DNA of 64,000 bases from Nectonema munidae. Taxonomy: Eukaryota; Nematomorpha; Nectonematoida; Nectonematidae. The stretch is taken from the NCBI GenBank assembly GCA_030549495.1, contig JAUIRK010001055.1, forward strand, positions 557,001-621,000. Direction: 5' to 3'. Positions 11,620 through 21,640 of this stretch are shown piece after piece. The notes under the pieces are model-generated. The model did not search any database. It was not told the origin of the DNA and saw only the letters and a program-made list of their open reading frames with translations. Numbering within the stretch: position 1 is the first letter of the stretch; the number at the start of each line of letters is the position of its first letter. The position numbers and the translations under genes were made by a program.

Positions 11620-12680
11620 GCTAGTTTTATTATCACAAGTGAAGGACAATCCGAATATCTTTTTATTTTGATTTGCCTATCGACTGGTAAAACTGAACTT
11701 TTCTCTTGTATTTTGTTCACTATTCTAGTTGCGTTTTCACATATTGGCATAAACTTCTGAATTGTTATTGAAGATTTGATGAGATCATTACTAAAATTTT
11801 CTATGAATTTCCTCCTTTTTGTGTTTGAAAATGCTTTACCCCATTGAGGATTAACTTATGACTAAATTATTGAAGCATTAAAAACGGAAACATCAATCAT
11901 ATTTGAAAAAACAATCATCGGACACCTTTTTGTTCTTCTTTTACACGTGAAATTAGAAATTATTTCATCCAGTGTCAACAGCACACTTTGTTTTATTATA
12001 GTCAAGAATTATTGTGGTTTTTTATCGTTTCTATCACTGACTTCACCATTTTTGTGCAAAGTACCCAGTAGAACAACGCTTTTATATTTTTTGGAAACGT
12101 ATGAGACTATGGTTGTATTTTCTGTAAAGAAAAACTTTGAAGAAAAAACATTGCTTAATTTTTGTTTGATTACAAGTGGTAGCTCTGGCTTGTTTTCCTC
12201 ATTGTTCCAAGTAAAGTGATTCTTTTTTTCAAAAGTGATTGAGCTAGAGAGTATGAGGTAAAAAAAATTATCGCAGGTAACTTTTTTACCTGTTAAATCT
12301 AAAGCTAAATTCAAAACCACTTGCAGGCTTTGTTTTTTTGTGGTGGAATCAAAGTTTTTTTCCTGTGTAATTTTCCATTTTGTAGACATAAAAAGAGTGT
12401 GTATCGCAAAGTGTCCAAATCTTGATTCCATATTTTGCTGGCTTGATTCTAATATATTGGAGAAATGGTCATCTTCCCCTGAATGCTACCAATTGTTCGT
12501 CAACGGTGACATTAATACCGACGTTGTTCATTATAGATAAAATTTTCAGACCAGATTTCCCAAACGTCACGAATCGGTGCAAATTTATCAAAACTTCCAT
12601 GACTTTTTGAAAAAGAACTACCAAGAAAGGATCATCATAGAATGAATAGAAAAATTACATACGGTAAAGTATAGAAGATA
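11620..12680 (-). pseudogene. piggyBac transposase relic 1
   Basis: Minus-strand reading gives, in order, INVTVDEQLVAFRGR, FLQYIRIKPAKYGIKIW, LNLALDLTGKKVTCDNFF, LPLVIKQ, SSKFFFTENTTIVSYV, KKYKSVVLLGTLH, and further on MIDVSVFNASII, NPQWGKAF and KRRKFIENF. This order is that of the DDE_Tnp_1_7 domain: the DEQ motif with the first catalytic Asp, CDNFF with the second, and the later domestic-dimer region. The longest clean frame is 12009-12431. Frame changes and stops separate the parts, and the segment with the NKTKGGVD motif is lost, so it is inactive. No TTAA-flanked ends were identified. Confidence 0.85.
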
Positions 12681-12879
12681 TGACGTAGAGACTACGAGCG
12701 GATAACGAATTTGTAGCCAAAAAGATGGAGGTCCTATCGAGATACATAATTTACTCACAAATGAAATATTTTGAGTGAATTAAACACCTAAATTTAGTTT
12801 ATTAAATAAATTAAGAAAATAGTTGCGAGAGAAATACTGCAAAAAGAATTTATTTTGAAGTTTATATATTTGATATTGA

Positions 12880-13545
12880 TTTACAGGTTTAATCAATTTT
12901 TTGACAGGTTTTATTGATTTCATAAAAATAAACATCACCGTTAAATTCTAAATACTTGAAAGGGTATATATGTATAAAAAACTTTTTATAAGAATAAAAA
13001 TTATAATTTTGATAAGGGCTGTCATATTTAAATAATTTTTATTCAGGTTTGACTAATTTTTATAAAATAAAAAAAAAGAGAATATCACAAGTAAACTTGA
13101 AAATGGGTATATGTGTGTAAAAACTTTATATAATTATTTAGATAAAAAGTTTTTTTGAGATGAGCTGTCATATGTAAATCAATTTTATGAAAGGTTTGAT
13201 TGATTTTCATAAATATCACCACTGAATTCATCATACTTGAAAATGGGTATATATGTGTAAAATCTTTATATAATTATTTAAATAAAAAGTTCTTTTTTGA
13301 GATGAGCTGTGAAATATAAATCAATTTTTTGACAGGTTTGTTTTATTTTAATAAAAAATAAATATCATCACTGAATTCAGCATACTTGAAATGGGTATAT
13401 ATATTTGTAAAAAACTTTAAAGGATTAATTAAATAAAAAGTTCCTTTTTTACATGTATTGTCAAATATAAATCAATTTTTTGACAGGTTTGATTAATTTT
13501 GATAAATAATGGACATCATCACTGAATTTAGCATGGTTAAAATAT
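12880..13545. repeat. tandem array of ~125-bp units, about five copies
   Basis: Each unit has the same order: 'tttttgacaggtttgatt', 'gattttcataaa', 'atatcatcactgaatt', 'catacttgaaa', 'gggtatatatgtgtaaaa', 'cttta', 'aattatttaaataaaaagt' and 'gagatgagctgt'. Copies begin near 12890, 13035, 13170, 13320 and 13470, with moderate divergence between them. A single related half-unit ('tttgtcaggtttgactgat') lies at about 11538 on the other side of the piggyBac relic. No protein is encoded. Confidence 0.8.
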
Positions 13546-13639
13546 ATATGTAACATTAAAAATATTTATAAAAACTTATCTGAGAAAAATAGGGGGTAGC
13601 ATTTTACGCCCTATGCACTTGAGCGAACAAATTTTTACC

Positions 13640-15530
13640 TAAAGAGCTTAATAATATTATCTTTGGGGATTTTAATAATAACTTGCTAAAAACTGGTTGG
13701 TGTAAAAGAACTAAATACTTTGTCAACTTTATGTATTCACACTCTTGTAAGTTCGCCATTTCAGAAATAACTCCTCAGTTCTTTAGATTAATTGACAATA
13801 TCCTAGTGAAAGATTTGGTTGAATCAATAGAAACATTTGTTCTGAATTCTAATATCTCTGATAATTTTCCTATTTTTTTATCTTTCAATTTTAATTTGAA
13901 AAATAGATCTCCTTTAATTATATGATTAGATTTTAAGTCTTTTGTACAAGCTATGAACAATATTGATCTACCAGTTGATTTGCAACCCTATTTTGATGTG
14001 CCTGAATTATATTTTTCTAAATTGAACAGTACTATTTCAGAGCAGTGGCGTAGCTAGACATAGCGCACGAGAGACCGTGCCCCGATGTTTCTTGTGGTGC
14101 CCCCTCCCCCATGTAACTCATGTGATGTCATACATACATATAATAATCACATTTATATATAGTTGATTTTCTCACGATATATCATGTGTCACACAACATT
14201 CATAGAAGACTTTAATAATAAAGAAATAACTCTCTGAAATGGTCAAGGTGCACCCCCAAAATCCTTCTCTGTTTTTTCTCCAACTGTCTTCCACTCAACA
14301 TATTGATTGTTATTCTAAAAATATCACAAATAAAGAAGGATCCAAAAAATATCTCCTTCGGTCTGAATACTTCCCCTAATTTGCATTATTCTAATTTTGA
14401 CTTTTCCTACAAACTCCTTGAAAAATATTTCCCACCTGGAAAAATTATTGATCTCCTACCAATCTTCCCATATCCTATTTCTAATAACCTTGAATTTTTA
14501 AATACAAACCTTAAAACTATAATTCGTGGTTCTAAAAATGCAGCTGCTTCTTTTTGCGATAAAGTTATTTCCTCATCCAAGGCAATCTTTTTGTTCTCTG
14601 ATGGTTCTTATGACCCTGTAACGACTCAGGGCTCCCTTTCGTTTGCTCTTTTCTATCCTGGACAAAACTCCCCTCCATTTATGCAATATTGGTAAATTTT
14701 CATCAGGCTTTATTTCTGAATGTTACGGACTTTTACATGCGGTAAATTACTTGAAACAAAATTCTCGGTACTTCCTCTCCTACGACCTCGTTTATCTTTT
14801 CTCTGACTCTAAATCTCTTGTTGAAAGGCTAAAATTTAGAACATCCAAATGTCCTATAATTAAGGAAATTTTTCCATCTGTGTATCATTAAATTGTTGTT
14901 TCTCATTAAGGGTTGCATGGTGTCCTAGTCACTATGGTATATTTGGTAATGAGTTTGATGACTCTTCTGCCAAAAAAGCTCTTATTCTTGAACCTTACCA
15001 ATACAAAATTCCTTCTTCTTGCCTAAAACGTGTTTAACCCCTTTATACCAAGCAAAACAGGCGACTTTAGTAATTCCTATTTAATTCCATTTAAAGTAGG
15101 AATTCGTCTGCGTTCCCTTTGGGAACATCGGTCGTAAATGGTTTAAAAATAAATCGTTTGCCATCTGGTCTCAAAGACTTATGTCTTCGATTATCTTCTT
15201 CACCTTATCTCCCTTTTAGTGCCACTTTTCCAAAAAAATTCTTCGACAGATGGAAAGATTTCGGAATTTTATCCGTTTACTATGAATTGATAAGATGGTT
15301 TTCTCGCTCCTGCAACTGTAAAAAGTTTTTAAATTAATAGGAAAATGCCACTCAAATTTGTCCTTTCAACTTCTCAAAAATTAAAGATCCTTTTCATCTC
15401 ATTTCTGAATGTACAAATACTCAATTTTTGACTGAGCAATTTATGTCTACTTTTTGCAGAAAATTTTGTTTCCCCTTTTTCTTATTTAATTTTTAAATCC
15501 GAGCTTCTCGTCTTTTCTTTTCTCGTATTT
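13640..15530 (+). pseudogene. LINE relic (I-group type) with endonuclease and RNase H pieces
   Basis: The 5' part reads IFGDFNNNLL, then FFRLIDNILV and ISDNFPIFLSF, which is the C-terminal half of an APE-type endonuclease (GDFN, DNI and SD-FPI motifs). After an inserted hAT MITE at 14043 the sequence resumes with an RNase H-like domain: FLFSDGSYDP, then ISECYGLLHAVNYL and YLFSDSKSLVERL. Near 15360-15420 a zinc-binding-like end follows (CPFN and DPFHLISEC). Most of the reverse transcriptase is absent, so this is a deleted, decayed copy. RNase H places it among I/R1/LOA/Outcast-like LINEs; the exact clade cannot be told. Stops and frame shifts are numerous. Confidence 0.7.
14043..14290. mobile_element. 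hAT-type MITE inserted in the LINE relic
   Basis: It begins CAGTGGCGTAGCTAG, as at 218, and shares with 21124-21290 the ordered phrases 'gcacgag', 'gtggtgcccc', 'atgtaa', 'catacatac', 'atatatcatgtg', 'cacacaacat' and 'gactttaataataaagaaa'. The right end is not certain; about 14290 is the furthest point before LINE-like sequence resumes. Confidence 0.6.
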
Positions 15531-15899
15531 TTTTTAGTTTATAAGATAACGTATTAGTATTCCGAGTTTTCTATATCATTTAAAATTTGAAGAATTTTTT
15601 AAGTTTAAGTCTTTTTAACAGTCTCTTACATCAAAATGTTTGAAAAGTACTTATTTTTACATCCGCCTTAACTTTCCTTATGTACTCCTTTTTTAGCACT
15701 TTTTTCCTTGTTTCCTCTCCTTCCACTGTGTCTTTTTTCTGGATATTTAGCTGATTTTTTTTAATACAAATTTCTTCTTCTACAAGCTTCATGCCAGCTT
15801 TCAAGTCCTTGCGTCTTACAAGCTGTGTCAATTTTAACCCACCAATTTAATTAATTTCTTTCTGAAATATTGTAGTGTTTTTAAAATGGATAGAATTTT

Positions 15900-17110
15900 T
15901 TTTTTCTATTTTTGAAAATTAACGCAATTAAAGAAGAAAGTAGTGATGACATATATTTTGCTTCGTAAGATGTATATGCTCTTTCTGATGAAACTGATTG
16001 TGAAGATAATATAGTATAAAGTTATGTTTGTGACTATAATAATGGTGCTGATGATAACAATAATGATTATAATAGTGATGACGAAGCAAATAATAATAAT
16101 AATACTGCTTTTTTTGCTAAGATAAATTTGAAACGACAAGACAAGACGTTATATTTCCCAGACAATGTTCTTCAAAAAGTTACATAATTCATAAAAAGTT
16201 TCTCAATCATTGAAAAAAATTAAATGGAAATTAACAGATGACAATGAAATTCTTGCGTATATATGTTAGGGGTCATTCACAATTGACGGCAAACTTTTTT
16301 GCTTAATTTTACCCCCCCCCCCTCGTTGTCAACTTTTAACAATTAGTTTACTACAAATTCTTCATTTGTCAAATGATCGATACTCCCCCTCCCACTCTTT
16401 AAATGACATCAATTGTGAATGATCACTTAGGTTCTTGTTGCTAGCTATCTAAAACAGAATAATCTCTCAACAAATCAATTGTGGGATCGTAAATATGGGC
16501 CTCCAATTTTTCGAGCCATTATGTTCTGCTTTGGATATACGACGCAAAAACTTTTTATCCTTTGAAATTTGATATTCGTCTAAAAAGATTGGCAGAAAAT
16601 GTTGTTTTAGAACTTTCTTCTCCCTTCAATCAAAGCGGTAGAAATATCACAGTTGACAATTATTTTACACACTTGAACTTGGCTAACATATTACTCCAAA
16701 ATCGGCTTACAAGTGAGAAAAAAAAGTTTTATTCACCAAAATTTCCAAGCTTCAATATTCAAAACTGTACAAAGTTCCCTTTTTGGATTTAAGAAGAACT
16801 GTGATATATTTATCAAGTATGCATAATAATGCTGTTGTTTCAGGAAAAAAAACCCGTAATCAATCTTTTTTATAACCAGACTAAAGGAGGAGTAAACACT
16901 TTGGATCAGCGCGTTCATCGCTACATGTCGAAAAAAAACAAAACTTTAGCTAATGTGTTTTTTATATGTTGGATGTTTTGCAGCAATAGCAATATAGATT
17001 TCAGTCCATCCATCTTGGCAAAAAAAAACTCAAGCGTCGATTGTATTGTTTTGTTATTTTTCACGTTCCTTTGTACTTTTGTTTTTTTAAATAAATTTCT
17101 AAATATTTAG
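15900..17110 (+). pseudogene. piggyBac transposase relic 2
   Basis: An acidic, Asp/Asn-rich start near 15930-16110 is typical of the N-terminus of these proteins. Then, after an inserted MITE, come FDIRLKRLAENVVLEL, GRNITVDNYFTHLNLAN (second catalytic Asp in TVDNYF), and VINLFYNQTKGGVNTLDQRVHRY (the normally Asp-containing GGVDTLDQ motif, here GGVN). A following ANVFFICWMFCSNSNID matches the later helical part. Stops and frame shifts separate the pieces. It is on the opposite strand from relic 1 and keeps different parts of the domain, so the two are independent insertions. Confidence 0.85.
16270..16430. mobile_element. MITE with TTA-type target duplication (Harbinger-like)
   Basis: The ends are GGGTCATTCACAATTGACG and the near-complementary CATCAATTGTGAATGATCAC, both flanked by TTA. 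It holds a run of C (about 16309-16322) and no coding sequence. It sits within the piggyBac relic 15900-17110, and shares its ends with the element at 19965-20256. A TTA duplication is usual for PIF/Harbinger elements; the assignment rests on this and on the inverted repeats alone. Confidence 0.75.
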
Positions 17111-17441
17111 GTGAAAAAACTTCTAAAATTATAAACCATATAAATTTAATGGTGTTACGTCGAGGCGGTAGTTAGTTCAATGTGAAGATATTTAGGATTC
17201 ACCTCACATACAAAGCGTTCATACTTTTTCTTTGAAACAAATGGTGCGAATTGTATTTTGTTAATAATGTAAACACACTCGCTACTACTTTTACTAAATT
17301 GTGGGTCGGCATCCAGTTCGCCAGACTCTAAACAAAGGAAGGAGGATAAGGCATGTAGGTAGGTAGCCTAAAGACACAATATTCAAAATATGCTCACTTT
17401 TTTTTTAATAATTTGTTAGAAAGGAATAAAACAAAATTAAA

Positions 17442-17447
17442 TTTATT
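17442..17447 (-). promoter_or_regulatory. polyadenylation signal of the phospholipase gene
   Basis: AATAAA reads on the minus strand about 60 bases beyond the stop codon at 17506, a usual distance for a short 3' untranslated region. Confidence 0.55.
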
Positions 17448-17505
17448 ACATAAATAAAAAACAGAGTGGAAATCAATAAAAATTTTAAATACGGCCGAGT
17501 GCACT

Positions 17506-18816
17506 TTAATTTAAATATGATATACATTTTATTTTGAAAAAATCCTTTATTCGTAAAGTAAACTTTCTAGGCTTTTTGAAAACACGAAAAAGAAAAGCAA
17601 ACTTTAGGTGATTACGTTTAATGTACCTAAGGGTCTCGTCTTCGAGCAGTTTAAAGACGTCTCCGTTAATCTCGTCTAAAGAAAAGGCTTTGGACAGGGT
17701 TGGGCTAAAGCGAAAATAAGTGTATTTTGGAGCAACATCAAGCATGTGCTGGTGAACGTTTTCTGTGTTGCAGAGAGCTTGGGCAATTTTATATATTTTT
17801 GTACTGAGAGAAAGTTTTTGTATTCGAGAAGGCTCGTAAAATGGAGATTTGCCCGTTCCTAGAGATACTAAAGATGTTATACTTTCACTGGGCCATAAAT
17901 TTCGGCACTCATGCATTGCAATTGCAGCAGGATTATTGCATAAGAGGCCGCCATCTTGGAATATATATTTTCCAATTTTGTACGCATCAAAGTAGCCAGG
18001 CGCAGCAGAAGATGCAATACAAGCTTCCCATATCTTTATGTCATGATCCCCCTTATAAAAGGAGGAGGGATTTAGATAAGAGCGGAAAAGATAAGTGAAT
18101 GGTTGGACTGTGTTAACAACGGATGAACAAATAGCGACTTTAGCAAACGAGAGGTCGCTTTGTCGGGAAATGTCAATCATGGTGTTATCATTGAAAAGGT
18201 TTTTTAGAAGAGACTGAAGAGTTGAAGTGTCGTAGTAGGCGTGCTTGAAGACCAATTTACTCGCACCAACAACACGATTGCGCTCAAAAATATCGACACT
18301 TAAATCCTTGTACAAGTCGATGCACTCACTAACACTCAACTTATTGCTAGCAAGTAAGACTGCAATCAGCGCACCTGTACTTGTTCCAATAATCAAATCA
18401 AATAATTTTGTTATCTTGAGCTTACTCTCCTCTTCTATGTGTTTTAAAATATGCAGCGCTACCAAGCCACGTGTTCCGCCGCCATCAATACTTAGCACTT
18501 TGAGTCCGGGGCTATAAATCGGAGGATTTACATAACCTAACAAAGTTAAAAGTTGATTAGTGTGGCTGAGTTCAGCGTCCGTACTAGATATCAGCGTTTG
18601 ATGGTGAAGCAGTTTAGAGGTGAGCTTACGCTTATGGCTGAGCGGAAGAAGAAAATATGGATTGTTTTTGAAGTAGTTGTTCATATCTTCTAAACGTTTT
18701 ATTCGTGTATAGGTTGAATCAGCTGAGAAGTAGGAATTGATGAGAGCTAAAGCCTTTTTATCATACTCAAGCATCATGCCCGAGGCATATAAGCTTAACT
18801 TCCTCACCAGAAGCAT
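17506..18816 (-). CDS. PNPLA8: patatin-like phospholipase, PNPLA8 / iPLA2-gamma type
   Basis: This is a calcium-independent phospholipase A2 of the patatin family; PNPLA8 homologues free fatty acids from membrane phospholipids in mitochondria and peroxisomes. Counting from the ATG at 18816 (436 residues), the motifs are: VLSIDGGGTRG at about 107-117 (oxyanion loop), GTSTG at 144-148 with the nucleophile Ser146, SSAAPGYF at about 269-276, and QDGG at 287-290 with the catalytic Asp288, followed by LLCNNPAAIAMHEC. VSLGTG and TYFRFSP follow, all in PNPLA8 order. The 100 residues before the domain also resemble PNPLA8 (LTLLGYVNPP just ahead of it). The frame has a stop shortly upstream of the ATG and no splice acceptor in between, so the coding region looks complete in one exon; the long N-terminal part of vertebrate PNPLA8 and its targeting signal are not seen. 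All catalytic residues are present, so it is probably active. Confidence 0.93.
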   Translation of the reverse strand: MLLVRKLSLYASGMMLEYDKKALALINSYFSADSTYTRIKRLEDMNNYFKNNPYFLLPLSHKRKLTSKLLHHQTLISSTDAELSHTNQLLTLLGYVNPPIYSPGLKVLSIDGGGTRGLVALHILKHIEEESKLKITKLFDLIIGTSTGALIAVLLASNKLSVSECIDLYKDLSVDIFERNRVVGASKLVFKHAYYDTSTLQSLLKNLFNDNTMIDISRQSDLSFAKVAICSSVVNTVQPFTYLFRSYLNPSSFYKGDHDIKIWEACIASSAAPGYFDAYKIGKYIFQDGGLLCNNPAAIAMHECRNLWPSESITSLVSLGTGKSPFYEPSRIQKLSLSTKIYKIAQALCNTENVHQHMLDVAPKYTYFRFSPTLSKAFSLDEINGDVFKLLEDETLRYIKRNHLKFAFLFRVFKKPRKFTLRIKDFFKIKCISYLN

Positions 18817-18831
18817 GTATTCACATGCCAA

Positions 18832-19718
18832 AGATTATATCCTATGTGCACCAAACCTTAATTAAATCAATTTATGAAAGAGTAGAATTAAAATAAAAAA
18901 TACTGCAAATAAGTATATGAAAACATATTTTTAAGTATAAGTATAAGAAAATATGTAAATAAGTAGGAAACAGGAAAACTTTTATTTAAACACATACTTA
19001 ACACATTAACTTTATATAGTTTATCAGCACTTTCTATCAATCAAACTACTGCCTATTTGCTTCATGCTACGAAATACTCTACCATATCCTCCTTCTTGAT
19101 CCTTGCTTTCTTTTCCTGCATTGGTATATTGTATGTGAAGAACAAAGTCGTCGAAAATTTATTATACGACATTTATAATAGAGTTGAGTTACTTTTGAGG
19201 ATCAGTGAGACACCGTGTCCAAAGAAATAAAAATCATTTGCTTTAAATATATAAAATTCAAATGAAAAAGAAAGCAGATGTTAATCTTAAAAATTATGAT
19301 GATCAAAGGTTGAAAGACAGGTTTTTTAAAAACTAATCGTCTTCTTATTTTTTTAGATAAGTTTTTACACAATAAGCATACGAATATTATTCAGTGGGTC
19401 ACTGGTGACCTAATGTGTCAGAAATAATGTGATATGTTAAAATTCAAAAATTTAAATGAACAGATTTTTATAATTAAAGATGTTTTTTATTTGTAAAAAT
19501 TTTTAAACCTTCACAAATTAGAATGTTAATTTTCTGTACTACTTTTTCTGCAACACAGACAGATGCATTTTTTATTATGCATAAAATTTTAGTCCCCAAA
19601 GGTTTAAAAATATTAACCGAAAAAAAATTATAATGCAAAATTTTGAATTCAATAGAGAACTTAAAGTGAAAAGGGACAAACTTAAAACTAAAGTAAAAAT
19701 ACTATATACTATACAGTA
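18832..19718. other. region upstream of the phospholipase gene
   Basis: It is AT-rich, with no recognizable coding or repeat feature. The promoter of the minus-strand gene should lie here, but I see no clear TATA box or initiator to report. Confidence 0.4.
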
Positions 19719-19912
19719 AAACCTTTTAAATCGACCACCTCCCTAAATACCCACTTTTTACGAGTACCATTTATTTCTCCATTACATATAGTGTGCAAGA
19801 TATTCTCTAATTCCTTTGTGCAAATATTCTCTCTATTCCGTCAATATAACATCACTATTATAACCGTAGTTATCTTGACTCTCTAAACCGACGGTGTTTC
19901 AATGTTTTCCAT
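19719..19912. mobile_element. possible Tigger/pogo-type MITE
   Basis: CAGTAAAACCTTTTAAATCGACC, preceded by TA, is a typical pogo/Tigger left end; similar words open the elements at 21641 and close the one at 31958. The right end is guessed from 'ctctaaaccgacggtgtttc' near 19895, which is only weakly complementary. There is no coding sequence. Confidence 0.4.
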
Positions 19913-19964
19913 CTTGTTCGGTGAAAAGTGCATTATTATCACGCTCATAAGTATGTTTGTGTTT

Positions 19965-20256
19965 GGTCGTTCACAATTGACGTCAACTAAAACGGGAGGG
20001 GGGGGGGGGTCCAAAATTGACATAAGTCGATTTTGTTAACCCATTTACGGCCAATGTTCCTATTTTGGAACATAAGTAATTTCATCTTCGTGTGCTTTTT
20101 TGAATGACTTGGAATATAAATCGTCTGCGTTTTTTTTAAGATATCGTCTGCTTTGCTTGGCCTTAATTAAATGGGTTAAGTGATGATATATCTAAAAGTT
20201 GAAATGAGGGGGCTGAAAGTTATCAAAAAAGGTTGACGTCAATTGTGAACGACCCC
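19965..20256. mobile_element. Harbinger-like MITE, second copy
   Basis: The ends GGTCGTTCACAATTGACGTC and GACGTCAATTGTGAACGACC are near-perfect inverted repeats, as in the copy at 16270-16430; TTA follows the right end. A run of about 12 G lies inside the left end. A different MITE (20037-20178) is inserted in the middle; without it the two copies are about the same size. Confidence 0.8.
20037..20178. mobile_element. 142-bp MITE with TTAACCCATTTA ends, copy 1 (nested)
   Basis: It opens with TTAACCCATTTACGGCCAAT and closes with TTGGCCTTAATTAAATGGGTTAA. The interior words 'ttggaacataagtaatttc', 'atcttcgt', 'atataaatcgtctgcg' and 'agatatcgtctgct' recur at 38037-38165 and, inverted, at 45865-46000. 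It is inserted in the Harbinger-like MITE. Confidence 0.85.
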
Positions 20257-20937
20257 TTAGTGTGAGTAAAGAGAAAACAATGTAAAATAAGTGTAAAAAG
20301 GGGAGAAGGTACAATTTTCCATGAGGATACCAAGCAGAGTAAAATTCCAAAGATCATGCTCAAAATTTGAGTGAATTTTTAGATTTTGCTTTCACTTATA
20401 TTACTAGAATCTTTTAATTTAAAATTATTAAAATCAATTTAAATTAAAAATTTCAAAACAGCTTCAATAAATATTGATGTGGAAAGGTAAACACATGAAT
20501 GAAATTTTGATAGAAGTATAATTGAACACAAGAAACAAAAATAAATATAGAAATAAAGTAAAATAAAATCTACATCAATTTATATGAGCAAAACTTAATT
20601 TAAAGTTAGTTATTTAAAAGAGAAAATCGAGAAATTTAAATCGATAATGCGTTTAATTTTTCTTAAAATATTTATATGTATGAGCAAAATATTAGTATAT
20701 ACAAATGAAAAACAATCATAAATATCTATAAACAGTTTGATACTGGTTATTAGTTATTAATTATATTCAGGTAGTAACCCACAGAGTAAAATAATTAAAA
20801 ATCTAGCAAAAATTTAATAATAGCCATTTTGAGGTTGGATTTTAATCAGTGTTCATCAAATTCTACAGAGAGAATAAAAAAGATGAACAAAGGTAAAAAA
20901 ATATTTAATCTAGATAAAATTTATTAATTTAAAGGGA
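20257..20937. other. AT-rich stretch, no feature seen
   Basis: No gene, RNA or repeat end was recognized. Confidence 0.4.
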
Positions 20938-21096
20938 GTAAGTAGGTAGGTAGATTGCTTGGAGATATCAAAGTTCGCATTATGCAAGATGGTTAATCAC
21001 AGGTTTTGTAAATTTAGTTGGGAGCCTTGGGGATCGAACCCCTAACCTTCAACCGTTAAGCTGTGAAGTACACACTAACAACCAGTGAGGCTCAGG
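20938..21096 (-). repeat. tRNA-headed SINE-like repeat, family A, copy 1
   Basis: On the minus strand it begins GAGCCTCACTGGTTGTTAG, an A-box-like start, and about 45 bases on has AGGGGTTCGATCCCC, a near-perfect Pol III B box. The head is related to 23709-23800 (same GAGCCTCA-TGGTTGTTA start). A short GTAGG repeat lies at its far end near 20940. It does not fold as a proper tRNA in my reading (no matching acceptor stem), so it is called a SINE and not a tRNA gene. Confidence 0.55.
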
Positions 21097-21123
21097 TAAG
21101 TAGGAAGATTTCAAAACACTTTT

Positions 21124-21290
21124 CAGTGTCTGCTAGATATGGGGCACGAGGGACAGTGTCTCCCGATTTTCATTGTGGTGCCCCCCCCCCTATGTAAATT
21201 ATGTGATTTCATACATACCTCAATATATCATGTGCCACACAACATCCACAAAAGACTTTAATAATAAAGAAATAACTATCACCATGCTTT
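21124..21290. mobile_element. hAT-type MITE, third copy of the CAGTGGCGTA family
   Basis: It shares with 14043-14240 the ordered phrases 'ggcacgaggga', 'tgtggtgccccc', 'atgtgatttcatacatac', 'atatatcatgtgccacacaacat' and 'gactttaataataaagaaataact'. The left end is worn (CAGTGTCTGCTAG). The right end is unclear. Confidence 0.6.
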
Positions 21291-21640
21291 TTATGTTAGT
21301 TGTATTAGAACTCTTCACAGTTTGATGTCATAACATATACAGATGGGTACCATGACAATGAAATGTTCAACCTATGCATTTTCTGTTAGCAATGTAATTA
21401 TATCTGGTTTTACAATTATATTAGAGGGGCTTCCATAATTTATTATCAAAGGTGATCCTCTTTTAAATTATCATCATTTTCACATAACTTTTTTTTTTTT
21501 TATTATTCTGTGTGGATTATCCCTTCGTGACAATATTTTTTAGAAGTGGAAAAGTTCTTTGAAAATAAATCTGCATTTTTGAACATTCCTTTGTTGTTGA
21601 TTTTGAAATCAATAAGCTACAATTCTATAAAAGGTATATA

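Noticed and set aside
17841-18517. Plus-strand frames of 85 and 90 codons
   Set aside because: They lie wholly within the phospholipase coding region on the other strand and are shadows of it.
21019-21096. tRNA gene on the minus strand
   Set aside because: The B box is good but I cannot pair an acceptor stem or find a clean anticodon arm, and a related copy exists at 23709; a SINE-like head fits better.
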